Positions 35,101 to 50,100 of a stretch of DNA of 64,000 bases are shown piece by piece. Position 1 is the first letter of the stretch. The number at the start of each line of letters is the position of its first letter. The notes under the pieces were generated by a model. It saw only the letters and a list, made by a program, of their open reading frames with translations. It was not told where the DNA came from and ran no database searches. The translations under genes were made by a program, and so were the position numbers. Origin of the DNA: Drosophila pseudoobscura (taxonomy: Eukaryota; Arthropoda; Insecta; Diptera; Drosophilidae); the NCBI RefSeq assembly GCF_009870125.1, contig NC_046680.1, positions 3,720,001-3,784,000 on the forward strand, read 5' to 3'.

Positions 35101-38100
35101 GGGAGCTTATGACCCAGTCGCATTTGACACTCTTGTAGAAATAGGTGCGTGTCCACAAGGGTTTCGCGCAACCGCTCTGATCTTGGGATGTTTTGACAAT
35201 AAAATGAATACAGCCGGTAAAAAGTATCTCGCTAAAGAAATTGAAGAGTACTTAAGTTTTAGGGAGATATATATACACTTGACAACACTTACCCGTTGAA
35301 CAAAGCAAAGCGCCACAAGCTCAGTGGTTGAAATACAGTTTTCCAGGTCTTTAAGAAAGACATCGTTATGAAAGGTATAGAGTTCGTGTAGGTTGCCAAA
35401 CAAGATATCCTCCTTCCCATTTAAACTCGGGGGGGCAAGATGCAAAAGATCTTCTGATTTCATCCGATCATAATAGCCCTGAAAAAAAGCATATCAAGAT
35501 AAAACTGGGATTTTCAAAAAACATCGGGGCAGTTCAAGTACAAATAATAAAGTGAATTACATCAAAAAATTCAATATTATTGAAAACGGAACACTCGTTG
35601 CTTTCCTTGATGAACTGTCCAAATTTTTGATCCACATACTGTGCAACGGTACCAAAGCCATGTGCTAACACAAAATCGTTAAGAACCCGCTCATACTTAG
35701 CTGGCTTATATTGAGAATGGCGTATCTTGGGAAGTGTGCCAGCATCGTTTTTCAGGAAGCTTTCTTGAAAAAATTCATGACAAAATTTAAGTATCTCGTC
35801 GTAGTCTTTGCGTTCGTTTGATTGTTTCTTTCTTTTCTTTTCATCCTGTAAAATTGAGCTATTCTCCAGGGGACCAAAGTGGTTTTGTTCCAGGTTAAGT
35901 CGACATTTGTGGCAAATGTGACTGTCGATCGGAGGCACGTAGTTAGGTTCTATCAGGGCCTTAGGAGTGGACAACACTTTTTCGTTGTTCAACAAGCTGA
36001 GCGAGCTTTGTGCACGTGCCACTGACGGGGATACGGATAGAAAACTTTTCTGTTCACTATCTTCGAGATAGGCGACTATGTCAGAATAATTTTTACGTTG
36101 AAGATACTCTCTGAACTCAGTATCGTTTTCAATTTCAGAATAAGTGTTTGACTCTAAATAGTCCTTGACCAGTCGGTATTCCAGCGATTCGTCACAACTG
36201 GACAACTCAATTAGCTCCTTGAAAACGGTGCGACGTTCGTCTTTTAAACGTCGAAGGCTTGTGCTTGGTGTTAGCCCACAAGGATCAGGACCCACTTCCT
36301 TATCTCTGTCGGAAAATGGCATATCCTCGCATTTTTGTAGTTTGTTAAAGATGCTAATAGTAGATTTTCCATTTAGTACGTTCCGCGTGGCGAAATTGCA
36401 AAAATTCATGCCGAAAACGTAGCTTCCGTCATTCCCAACAATAGTTGGGGCAAAGTGGGAACGAAAATCGCTAGGACGATAGCAGAGGGACCCATTAGAC
36501 GGGTGAGACTCAAAAAGGGAGCCTTGAAACGAAAGAGGAGAGGCACGAGGAATTTTCGAATCTCCCATCGAAAAGCTAAGTTGCCTGCTCATGGAGCTCC
36601 CTAATTTAAAATTGAAGCGACTGACAATATTGTTTGCTGCATTTTGTACCCGTCGCAACTGAATGGAGTATTGTCCACCAGAAGACTTTGGCTTTGATGC
36701 TTTATTAAGATCATATCCGCCATATCGCATATTTATATTTGCTTCTAGATTTGAGCAGAGCTTAGAGTTCGATCGCCCGTCCGACCGTCGCGTACAAAAG
36801 CTAAACACAGAATGAGTGGACTGCCGTACCGCTTTGGTACGTGTGCAGTAGATGTTCTTGAAGATGATAAACATTATGAACTTAATGCACTAATTACAAC
36901 CACGAGCATTCATGCATGGCCCGGGCCTTATGATAGTGGGCCTTTAAACAATTCCGTTTCGGCTCCAGTTCGCTGACCACTTTTGAGCTAGAAACATTAG
37001 GAATAAAATCTTGGAGTTTTACGGTTGGTTGCACGTGTGGCCAGCGGAGAACCGCCTCGTTCGTCTAAAATTTGTTTTAATCAAACGACTTTTTGTAGGC
37101 ATACAATATTCGCAGTTTATACCTACGAAAAATTAAATTAAAAATACCTTAAGAATCGAGCTCATTTCGGTTACGTAGATGCGTTCCGTCTCTAAAAGCT
37201 CCGTTAGAACATGACCACGTTTTAGGCGTCGGGCCTCCACGTCCTAAAATACAGCAATGAAATTCAATTATTATGAGTGTGAGCTAAACTAAACAACACT
37301 GCTTCTTTGGTCTGTCTTGAGGCTCAATATGAGTGCATTTTCAATTTGTCTATTTTGAATTACTAACCTGTTGATTTTGTACGTGCTCGACGCTGTCTGG
37401 GTTCGAGTTGCTGGTTAACGAGATCCCCGAGTCCGTTGCACCATCGATAGATGTAGGCCTTAAATCATGGATTCCATCAGTCTGTAAATCAACAAAGAAA
37501 TGCATACTAAGTGGTTACAGATTACTTGAAATACCTTCGACAGGCATAATTAAAAAACACGAAACTACCATATAATCGAACTTCAGTTCGCACTACATTA
37601 TGGGGTTTAATTGTACAACATTTGAAAAGATCCTAAGAAATTGTTTAAATTATCTATTATTTACTATTATTTCCTGTGGAAATTATGATCTTAACCCTAT
37701 GACTGACACTAGTCACATACATATTCTTAACAAAGAGCGCTTTCCCTTGAATTTTGAGAGCACGGGGGGCACGGGTCTATCGACTCAGCTGTTGATGTTG
37801 ATCAATTTTTCTACGTTACAAAAATTTGGACCTTCATACGATTCACCGGTTGACATTAATCGCAATCGGCCACGCGATTCTCAGACCAACATAAATATAA
37901 AAAGAGGGCCCGAGGCTATTGTATTCTTTACACAACAAGAGCTCTCTAATTCTGCCAATTCAACAGAAAGTAGACTTCCAAACTTCTCAAACTACAATCG
38001 CTAATTTATTTGGGAAAACGGTTCTTTGTGTTTAGCCATCTTAGCATGTCCAGAGCAACTTTCGTTTGGCTTTCGTGGCTATGTTTCGTTGGCAGTCATA

Positions 38101-41100
38101 GTTATGCCAACAACGTCAAAGAGCTGCATCTCGAAAATAACTGTAATAGTTCTTGGCAGTGCTATGTTGTGAAGCTAGCCTGGGGTCTGGTGTCTTTAGC
38201 TGAATATTAGATCGTTTCTTTCGAGCTTACCATTATTCAATACCGTGAATTTTTACGCTAGCAATTTAAAGGACTACAATTGCAAGGCATTTCACTAGGC
38301 CAACAAATATGTTTGTATGTAAATATGCCATAGAAATTCCTATGTATTCTTACCGAGATTCCAGAAAAAGGTTTTTAAGGGTATGCAAGTTTCGATGCAT
38401 GTTAAAATAAGGTAACGCTTTCTTTGTTCTCTGTGAGCTGAACGCAAACTTGCTCACATTTTAAAGAAGTGTGGAATAGGGGCATGAAAACTAGAGTAAG
38501 CCTCGCTATGGCTACCCAAATATGTGTTTCTTTTGAACAACGATACGTTATACGTGGCTACAATCGACTGAAATCGTTTAGAAAGTAATATTAAATGTTT
38601 AATGACTTTGTACAAGCAAGAGGAACCTCAATCAGAGTTGGTAAAATGTGTTTAATATTGAGGAGACGACTGAGTGAATAGCAGCGGAATCAGCTCGATG
38701 ATTTCTGTATTAAATTTTTATGAACATGGAACCTGCTCTTTTATGCTGTGCCCCTCTATGTCTTTTAAGCATGCGAAGGTAAATTTGTACCGTACTTTGA
38801 AGGCTAACAAAAATAGGGTCACTGAATATAAACTAAATCTCTTTTTGGGAGAGATTTATACATAAACATTCTAGAAATTATTTCGGATGCGATGGTTCTA
38901 CCTGTGGATTGTAAACCAAAACAACAGAGGCTCTGATCTGGCCTGAACTCATCTTGCGTTGTATTCAAGTATTGGAAATGCACAAAAAATAGAGAAAGTG
39001 AAAGGCCGAGCGGTATTTACGTGTCGGTGATGATTCGGCGACGATTTCATGTGGCCACACACGTAACGTAACCCTAGGCATATTGACACTAAAATAGATA
39101 GAGAGTGGCATTTAACTATCAACTAAGGTCCCTAATATTGGCTAATATATGCCATTGATTCAAAGCGAGGTTCCATATCTTGAACTATTCAGATTGGTAG
39201 GATATGCGTGAGATTGGTAACGTGTGCATCACAAAAGCTCTTATTCGTATAGTCTGGAAGATCTAACCAGACAGACAGAGAAATGGCCTTGTAATCTACG
39301 AACACCTGGCATGAATACCCCCAGTTTTCTGTATGATTCATGGGAAAATTCAGCAGGCAAGCGGAAGTCCAAAGCTTTATGCCCAGCGCCAGTTCCTAGT
39401 ACAACTTCCGCCTTATTAGACACAATAATTATTAGGTCTGCATAGCAGTACGAGATTCGTTTCCTACCTTAAGCAGTAATTTTTTGTTTCGTATGAGCTC
39501 TTTGGAAGTGTGTGTCAGTTGGCTCCCGCGCCAAGTTTGCAAGCATGCTATGTTGTTGCTGGAATCCCCATCGTAGTAGGAGCAGTCATCTTCGTCGCAG
39601 CTGGATATACTACAGCAACAGCTAGCCGCAACGTCCGTCGAAGATTCGTTATATGCACTGTTCCAGAAAACACCGCCGACGGCATTGCAGCAGTCTTTCG
39701 AAAGGATGTTCGCCGATTTTGAGGGGTTGCATTGGCAACAATCCTGTTCCGAGTCACACTGCGAGCTAATGTCAAGATAGCATTCCTCGCCGCAACCAGA
39801 CGAAGACGTTGAGATGCTTGATGACAGGGCCACAGAATGGCTTCTGGGCGTTTCCTTCAACTTCTCACCATTGCTGTTGTTGTTTACAATCGTTTTTAAG
39901 TTGTCTATTGTGTCTGGTTTGAAAAATGAGTGGTTTAAAAAGCCGGCAGATTTCGAAAACGTTTGAGCCTCGGTTTCCATGTAGTTATCATAGGGATCTA
40001 TGCTGGACTCTCGGACCCAGCTGTCGTCGATAGCTACGATTGTGGACTTAGTGTCCGCTCCCTTTACATTAAGACCGTTAATGTTGCGTTGTTTTTCGAT
40101 ATTGCATTGCTTTGCATGAACTGCGGCAGCTTTTAGCAGCTCGTTGGTAGTGACCTTAGTGAGATTCTTCTTGGCAAAGTTTTGTACATCGTTGTGATCA
40201 GCAGCCGATTTCATCTGAGTAGGAGCAGTTGTTTCATCGAATTTCTTGATCTGGCTTTGCTTTTCAAGACCCTTTTTGCAGCCCACACACTCTCCATTCT
40301 GGCGGTTGTTCGTTTGCTTACCCCGTTCCTGGCTATTGTCATTAGAGAAAGATACACCAGAGTCAGAGCAGCTCTCGATAGAAAAACGCTTCTCTCCATT
40401 AACAGTTATATTATCTCGACACCTATCATGCCGGGAGAGGGAACAGTACGCAAAGCTGCATGTTGAAAGTTCAGAATTGCTGTTCGAAACCTGTATTTTG
40501 TAGCCACTCTGTGGTTTTTTAACCTCTAAGTGGTTAACGATAAGCAGTGGCTGCCGCTTCTTTCGAATGTGAACACGTTCCAACTTGACTTTTTGCTGAA
40601 TGCGGTGTGACTCCTGCTCTGTTACCAATTGTGAACTGCTTCCACTCGCGCCATCTGTTTTCTGAAACATCCATGTTGGTGCAGTCTCCTTTACATCGCA
40701 ATTCGTTATCGTGTTTGGGATTCGGAGCCGCGATTGCAGACGTGTATCGCCCTCTCTGTTTTCGATGCGCGCGATACGATCTGCCCGAGATTTTATGCCT
40801 ACAGCCGCGCGCTGGAAGTCACGTTTATTCCTATGGTACTTCCAGCTCTGCGATTTCTTACAGTCATCTACACCGGTGTTGGTCTCTGTTGTGTCAGAAT
40901 GCGACTCATCACATGAGCAGGAAGAATTAGTGCAACACTGCGACAGAGCACATTCCAATTCATTCGGCAGAGTGGTCTGCGTACCTTTCTGAGAATGGAC
41001 CCTGGGCAGAGATGTGCGCTTCTGTTGCAAGAGCAACTGCCACGACTCTATTGTAGGTGGTGGTAAAGAAGGCTTTGGATCCGGCACAATCTTGGGTGAG

Positions 41101-44100
41101 AAGCAGTGCTGTCGTCCTGACATGCTCATTTCAGCTTCGATACTTGATTGGGGTGGTTGTCTGCGGTATCCACCAAATCGGGCGGGATTGTTCAGCCTGA
41201 GAGCCTGTGGGGACTGATTCGGCTTGTGCATTATAGCCTGCTTGCACTGATGCACATAGTTAACTTTTAGTAGCTCCATTTTGGGTATTCCGCCGATGCC
41301 ACTATTAGACATTCGTGAGTCAATCGTGCTGTCCTGCCCACACATGTCGCCTGCAAACGGCTTTGGCGGTAGGGGAAGAGGCAATTTGCCTATGGGCATT
41401 TTTATCGAAAACTTTTAAATAATAATACTTGTAGTTTTTGCCTGCTCACAAGGGAAATTCAGCAATACTTTATGTACATTGTACAATATGTACATAAATA
41501 TAAACACAGACTCCATACGAGTATATATATTGTATCAAGCTTTACTACACACACGTCTAAAACTCTTTTGACTGTTCACGATTCATATGCTAATCTTGGT
41601 GGTTGCGTTGCTTTTATTAGGATTATCAATAGATTCACTTGTGATTACGGATTACGGACTGGGGAAGCTACAGTCGCGGTCGATCATACTTAAGCTCCGT
41701 TTTGGACTTTTGCATAAATACAAATCATAATAAATATACATATTAAGGCCACTGTCACTTGTAAGCTGTTCTTTTCGTCGGTTCTGTGCTTGTATTTTTT
41801 GTTTTGTTAATGTATTCGTACATGTGTAAGTGATATTTTTCTGCGCGAATATCAATACGGATATTTTTGAGGTATTTATCAACTACTTTCGTTGTCCGCG
41901 ACTCGAAAAAGATTGATGCAGAAAAATCTACAGTGCTTCCACTCCACTGTCTCAGCTACTACTCACTTCTTGCATGTTGCTGGTAAACCGGTTCCAGTGA
42001 TATCTTTTGGAATATGGACGCTTGTACACCCTATTAACGTTAAAAGTCTGTTTTTCAGGCTGCCTCTCAATAAATATCGTTAAAACTTATTTAATACGGC
42101 GGTGCCACTGTTTGTCACTCCAACCTGAATACGCAATCCGGTTGGTTTAAAAACTAGTATTATCACTTGAAGTTTAGTAAAACAGACTCGTAAAGAATGT
42201 TTTAATTTTAGAACATACCTATCTGCATCATCATAATTTAATAATGATGATATTTTCACGATTTATAATGTAAACAATTAATGCTTGCCAGTCACACGCA
42301 ATCAGAAACATTTTTTCTACAAATAAGAAGTGGAGATTTTGAATAAAAATGAAAAAATAAAAAAAAAACAAAACTTAAAGATATGAACTCTGTGCTACAA
42401 TTCTCATTGCTGTGCGTGAACTACGAAAAAGTGTCCGAAAAATGATTTGGAAAAACTCTTAAGTCAAAAACTCTAGAGTTTTTTGTGGAACCCTCCTTAA
42501 TACAAATGAGAAATCTCGTTGAGACAGCTTAAAAAAAGGTTAGTTTCCTGTTTCTCGAAAATTAAATTTAGAAAATCGATTAATTTAATATACTATTAAT
42601 ATATTAATCATACTATGGATCCACGATATGAAAAAAATTTCACTAATATGCCTTTTGCCCAAGGGTATTTACAATGTTGCCCACTCTCGTCCACATGTTG
42701 CTGGGGTATAATCTTCGGGTTTGATGAGCACTGCAGCGAGTTCGATGCAACATGTTTGGGTTTGAGGCCACGTACAGTGGATAAAACAAACGGCCAATCA
42801 GCTTATAGAAATGAATGTGGTGTAAATCATAGAATTTTATATATATAAAATATTGTTTAGAATAATATTCGGACAGAATTCTTCCCTGCATACTGGAAAC
42901 AGACAACACTTTCGACTATCTAAATCACATTGGCCAATATTACAAACAGAACCGGACATTTGGACGCCACAAAAGAATACATAAAACAACAAATTGTGCT
43001 TTACATTATTAAAAAATTAATAATGAAAACAAATATTTTGTTTTTATGGTACGTATTTAAAAACATATTTTATTTCTCCTGATTACATTAATATTAAATA
43101 GATTAAACATTTCGAAATTAGAGATATATATTAGATATGTATATTTTTCGTTTTATCCACTGCCACAGCGAACCGTTTCTTGGCCGCAATCCACCTAGAT
43201 TCTTGCGCTTTCTTTCTCATTTTGCCACCTGCCACCTTGGTCTGATTGTAAGTCGGGTTTCCGCTAATGACGGCTTCTTGAAATGTTTCTTATATTGACG
43301 AAAATAAGATTTTGTTGGGTTTCCAAATATACAGTTTTTCTTTCTAGAGTCTATAATTAAGTAATTGCTAAATTAACCGTCGGGCTTCCAAGACCTGCGG
43401 CACTACTATCTGTTGAGGTTGGGATGCTTGAAGTAGTTAGGTAGGTTTTATTACAACAGCTTTACCTTAAAAAAAAAAAATTTAAAGCTAACGATAAGAT
43501 TGCAGAAAAATTATGATAAAAAAACTGACGAAGACTAATTAATTGGAAAATCGAATGAAAAATAAAAATATTTCCTTTGTATTGTATTCAAATTCTGTTG
43601 AAACTACATTTATATTGATACATTTAATTTCATTTCACCAGTGCCATGAAAAAAATGTCAAGTAGGGGTTTAAAAGGAAAGAATTAATACAACCACAAAT
43701 AGACTACCACCAGCAGTAGCGTACACTGGAAAATATAGTGCAAACGAAACGAACCCAACAGAAAGTTCAATTGAAAGAGAAACTTCGTCGAAAACAATGA
43801 AACTGAAAAATTCATCTTTTCATTAATTAAATTAAACAAAAAGCGACAAGAGAAATTATCGCGTAACAAACATGCGTGTATACCATTGTATGCGACGCAA
43901 AGTCAGCGGTGAACTCAGCATCACTAAAATTAAGCTTTTGATTTTATCGTCCACACCAAACCAAACCTTTGCCGTAATGTGAAGTATATGGGAGTGACAC
44001 TAGGTCGCGAAAGGCTTAAAGCGGAAAGCCTAATGCGGCGTTGCAACTGCTCCAATCCGAGAGTCCGAAGCGTAATAACCGAAACGTACGAAATACATCG

Positions 44101-47100
44101 GTCTCAACTGATTTTGCTTCAATAAGTAAATTTTTAAGCCTACTCCAGATCTAATTGAATGTTGGCGTAATACTTTCTCCCATCTGTGACAAATATCACA
44201 ACAAATAGTACCAGTAGTAGTTTAAAAATTAGACTTTGAGAAATCCATGTGTAGTCAGTCCATTGTCTTAGATCCAGCAAAATTTTTGTACCCAGCCACT
44301 GTAATTACATTTGTTCCTTCTGGTTATAACATCTACTCATCCGATCTAGTTCTAGATTTGCACTTCTTGGGGGCGTGAAATTTATAAAAATAAACTTGAT
44401 TCAGTGTGATATCACGAGGCCCGAGGGAGTACTCGTCAAGATAAAAATGATGTTGAACCCTCAGCTGTATGAAGATATTAAAAACTTTCTGACGTACAGT
44501 ACCTGCCGTGTAGTCCAGGTTGGTGCAGCTTCTTTGACCAAGACCATCAAGGCAGGAGTACCGCAAGGCAGCGTACTGCGTACAGCGTCCGACACTGTAC
44601 TGCTTATCCACCCTCGCCATGCCAAATCGCTCTACGGTCCGAAGGCAAACAGGGCAGACCCTCAAGGTGGCAGCTCAGAGCAGTACTCTCGAGGGCTAGC
44701 TGTGTCTATGATGCCACAGACAATCTACAGCAATACTTCAAGCTGTTTAAGAACTGAGCCTGCCGATGGAACATCTCCATAAACCCTGATAAAAGTGTAG
44801 TGGTGACGCACACTTTAAGAATAGGCTCTAGTCCTGGCGTCTTCCTGCTTGGGAAAGGAATCACACATACCTCGGATTTATACTTTCGACAGTCACATTC
44901 GTAGCGTGAGGAGCAAGTTGGTGGGTAAGGCTCAGAAAATGTTCTGGGTAGTTAAACAAAGCAACAAGCTCAGCTCAACAAGCTAAAAACGAGGGGGAAC
45001 GTTGTGAGTTGCTGCGGACACAGCAACTCTACAGTTATACCCGATACTTAGCCTTACCAGTATGGCTCTCCTCCAGCAGACGCCGCTAATATTGAACGAC
45101 ACGACAAAGAGTGCGTGCGAGAGAGACAGAAAATCAGTCTGAGCGTGACGTCGGGCGCCACGTAGCCACTGCAAATTGATTTGTTCCTGTTGGCTATAAA
45201 AATGATCTGATCTGATCCAGATTCAGCAATCTGATAGATATGATCATTATCTATGATTCTGCGTTTTTAGTTTTCTTGTATCCTCAATATTATGGATGCA
45301 ACAGTTTGTCGTCCTTCTTTTTCGTGGGGCGAAATTCTGAGATATACGTTTTATAGTGAGATCTAACAGGAGTACGGACACTAAATTTGGTTACTCTAGC
45401 CTTAATACTCTCTGAGATTTGTGAATATCCCCAGATTTGCATCCTTTGCGGGGGCGGAAGGGGGTGTGGCGAAATTTTGAAACAAACTCGTCTCGGTCCG
45501 ATATATTAGGAGTGTGGATACCAAATTTGGTTGCTCTAGCTTTTATAGTCTCTGAGATCTAGGCGCTAATGTTTTACTCTAAGCAAAGGCGCCTATGCTA
45601 CGTGTGTGTTAGAGAGAGACAGACAGGGCGAGAAAAAATGAAATTGTTTTCTTGATGCTGGCTATAATAATAATACGATCCAATTCAGATTCCGCAGTCT
45701 AAAAGATATGGTCATTCTCTACGATTCTGCGTTTTTGGTTTTATCGTATCTTTAAAAATGTGGATGCCACAGATTTTCGTCCTTTGTGGGGGCGGAAGTG
45801 GGCGAAGCAAAGTTTTGAAATATTTTTGTAGCAGTGACATATCACAGAAGTCTGGATCCAAAACATCGTTGCTCTAGCTCTTATAGTCTCTGAGCACTAG
45901 GCGCTGAAGGGGACGGACAGACGCTGATTGATTGATTGATGCTGATCAAGAATATATATACTTTATAGGGTCGGAAACGATTCCTTCTGGACGTTACACA
46001 CATCCACTTTTACCACAAATCTAATATACCCCAATACTCATTTTGAGTATCGGGTATAACAAAGTCATGATCTATAAAGTCATACTAGCCCGTGCCACGG
46101 CATTCAGGTGTATGGGATTGCAGCCAAGACTAACCACATTTGTAAGCTCAGAAGCCACCCTAATGTACTGGCGAGGCGTCTTGCGAGATCCAGATACCGG
46201 TGTAGGCTGGCCCAATACACCCAGTCGAACTGCACAACAGGAGAGGACCTCCTCCCTAGAAAACCTTGACAGATAATTGAACCAAATAATATCCTCATCC
46301 GAATTCTTCGACCTTGATGACACGCATTTTTGTATTTATTTATTTGTGACTTTTGTATAAGTTGCTCTAACAGGAACAAAAAATTGTTTGTTTCAGGGAT
46401 ATTATTTCATAATCAAAAATACAAAATACAATACTAATTATCTAATTTTACTAATAAAAAATAAATATTAAATAAAAAAAAGTGTGATATCACAGGAGTC
46501 TGCACACAAAATTGCTTGGAGATTCTAGCTCTTCTAGTATCAAAGAATTAGGCGTCAAACAAGTCGAACTGACGGACGAACAGACAGATATATGATTCTC
46601 GACTCGGTTATTGATGATGATCAAGAATATATATACTTTATGGAGTTTGTAACGCTTCCTCCTGAGTGGTACATATATCCACTTCTACCACAAATCTAAT
46701 ATACCAATATACTCTTCGAGTACTCTACCAAAAATGGTTGGGTACCTGTTAGGCCTAGTAGAAGGTAGCACTTAAAAACCGCTATGCAGATTGTATACGA
46801 GCTTAATTTAAATTAATTCAAATGGCGGAAATCAAGGTCCTAAGAAATTATAATTACTGAAGATAAATCATATGGCATAGAAAAATATATTTTTCTTGAT
46901 GCATTGATCGGTCGATAAATGCGCAATATACAGAAGTCATATGTGGTCAAGACATATTTAAATATATATTTTATATTATTTAAAATCACTACAAACTTAT
47001 CTTAAAGAAGCGTTCAATTGCTATACGACTTTTACATGATTTTTGCTCCTTTCGTTCGGGATATAATTGGCTGCTATTTCATAAAGTAAAGATGAAAAAA

Positions 47101-50100
47101 ACATTACTATTAACATCCACTTTAAAAAAATAAATGGCAGAATATGAACCAAGTTGATATACCCTTCGAAAACCAAATACTTCCACTTTAGCGTTTATAA
47201 TTGACAATAGATAACCGTTTACATCAATTTGTTCAATTGCTTCATTTGATAAGCAAACAAAAAAAATAAAATCGGTCAAAGCTATTGCAATTTCAGCTCA
47301 ATTTGGTGTAAATAAATCGCTCGACTTCCAACCATCGAATGTTCAAAATGAAAATGTTATTTGTGCAGCAGAGTTGGTCGCTTGTTCTTAATTCTATAAG
47401 TAAGTAAGTTGATGGCGAAAAGGAAAATACTTCAAGGAAAATATGTCATACAAAGTAGGAACCTATTTGAATGGGAGTACCATATGCCTATTTTGGAATA
47501 GGAACTTTGAGTTCCAGCCACAAGCCTCAGTTGCTGATTATGCCAGTTTCGTGGGTATTAATATAAATAATCTGAAGGGAAGTTTTGATGAAGGCACTGT
47601 TGATGTACGGTCAATGAAAAAACAGCTACAGGAGAAAAATTTGCTGTACGATGACCTTCTGCTCAAGCTTATGATATCTATTGAGGTGACACACTGTGAG
47701 GTACGATTTTCAAATTGGTTTTACAATCTACTATTCACAATTTCTTTTCTTAAATGCAGACTTTTATGGTATTTGGAAATGACATAGCACGTTTTGTGGA
47801 CGCTTTCACAAATGCATCCATGTATTCCATATGGCGTTCTTTGCACAACAGATTCATTTTCTCGCACGTGGCTGATGAGCTGAACGAGAATTGCTGTGAC
47901 AACTTCTTCTTCGAGGGTAAATAATTAAAATATCATCCATCAAATATCATCATCATTAGAATATCCTCAGATCAGCCGAACATTCTGTTTATAGTGGAGA
48001 GTCAAGATGCATCTGGGGCCGTCTTTGAAATAAAGACCAACAAATATGTGGGCACTAGGGCGGAAAAACCGGCACAATTACAACTATTGGACCGATACTA
48101 TGTCGCAGAGCAACGATTTCAGCTAAAGAATTTGTTGTTCCCGAATAAGCTAAAGGACTTGCAGGGCCGTGAGGTAATCATCGCCGGCTTTGACTATAGA
48201 CCCTATACGGTTATAAAATATGTAAGCTATTTGCCAAACCTCGCAGTAAAAAACTTAAGGTATCTGTATCCATTCTACAGAACAAAGAGAATAGCAACAC
48301 ACGTGATATAGGTGTGACACAAGATTCAGGCTTGAGCAATGTCTACATTGATGGCACGGAAGCACGCGTTGTTCTCAACTTTTGTGCAAAGTTCAATTGT
48401 ACAGTGCAAATTGACACAAGTAAGTCGTCAATACGTTTTAACTTAGGTCCTAGTGTCTACCAAGAAGACTACAATTAACTACACTGAGTTGAACCCCTTC
48501 TCTTTTAACATTGACAGCTGATGCCGATGATTGGGGCACCGTTTACCAAAATATGTCTGGGGATGGCGCCATGGGCATGGTTATTAATCACAAAGCAGAT
48601 ATTTGCATTGGCGCAATGTATTCGTGGTATGAGGGCTACACATATTTAGATCTATCAATGTATCTCGTGCGGTCCGGAATAACTTGTCTGGTCCCAGCAC
48701 CTCTCCGACTAGCTAGCTGGTACCTTCCCCTTCAGCCGTTTCAAACAAACCTCTGGGCTGCGGTCCTGGTGTATCTCTGTTTGGAGACCTTGGGGTTGGT
48801 GTTGGCCTACAGAAGCGAGCAAGAGCTGTACGTCTCGGAAATCGCCCGTGATGGCTGGTGGTGCTGCGCAAAGCTGGGCCTGGCTACGGCTTTTAAGCTT
48901 TTCATCTCGCAGTCTGGAAACAGTAAAACGACTTCTGTAACTGTCCGTGTGCTGCTCTTTGCCTGCTTTCTCAACGACATAATCATAACCAGCATTTATG
49001 GTGGTGGTCTGGCTAGTATATTGACTATACCAAGTATGTCTGAAGCGGCGGACACAGTGCCACGGTTGCGCAACCACCGTTTGCAGTGGGCCGCTAACTC
49101 GGAGGCATGGGTTTCAGCTATCCGTGGTTCTGATGATGTAAGTTGTGTGTGGTACAATAGCTATGCTACGAGCCATTTATCTTTCGCAGCCTTTGGTGCA
49201 AGATCTTTTAAGCAATTTCCACATCTACAGCGATGAGCAGCTGCTCGAATTGGCACAGGAGACTCAAGTGCGAATGGGTTTCACTGTAGAACGTCTTCCC
49301 TTCGGTATCTTAGATATTTTGAAAATGTATATGTCATTTAATGTTGATATCCAATGTCTCCAGGTCACTTTGCAATTGGGGACTACTTATTACCAGAAGC
49401 TATCGATCAAATGGTAATCATGCAGGAGGACCTCTACTACCAATACACGGTGGCTTTCGTTCCCAGACTGTGGCCATTACTTGAGCAGTTCAATACACTA
49501 ATCTATAGTTGGCATTCATCCGGATTCGATAAATACTGGGAGTACCGTGTGGTCGCCGACAATCTCAACGTTCAGAAACAACAGCAGGTGGAGAGCACCA
49601 TGACGAGAAGCCAAGAGGATATTGGTCCTGTCCGGCTTGGGATGTCGAATTTTGCAGGTATTATACTCGTCTGGGTATTGGGATCTACAGTCGCCACGCT
49701 GATCTTTGTAGCCGAGTTGTTTGTCGACAATTTTAAAAAAACACCAACAAATACATCATTGATTTAGGAAATTGTTGCACAACCCTCTTAGAGGTATTTA
49801 ATAGCTAAACCTATACGAGGTAGACTTTAATTTAAAACAAAAAATTTATTTTGAGAATATTACTCTTAAAAAATATTACCCAATAAAATTGAGCATAAGA
49901 GTTTAACGCACAGATGAAATAACTGCTCTGTGAAATCGAATAACAGTTCTTTATATTGTATCTTTATTGAAAGCTTATACACGTACTCAAGCAAATAATT
50001 TTCATGCATGGAGATTCTGTGGAAATTTGTATGTCGGCCAAAAGTAGGCCAAAATTCTATAGCAGTATTGCCATCAGTAAGACAAAAAGTTAGTTTGGGT

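Noticed and set aside
42615-42848. Cys-rich 77-aa plus-strand frame resembling a small toxin-like peptide
   Set aside because: It has no signal peptide, the Cys spacing is irregular, and it lies in a featureless intron.
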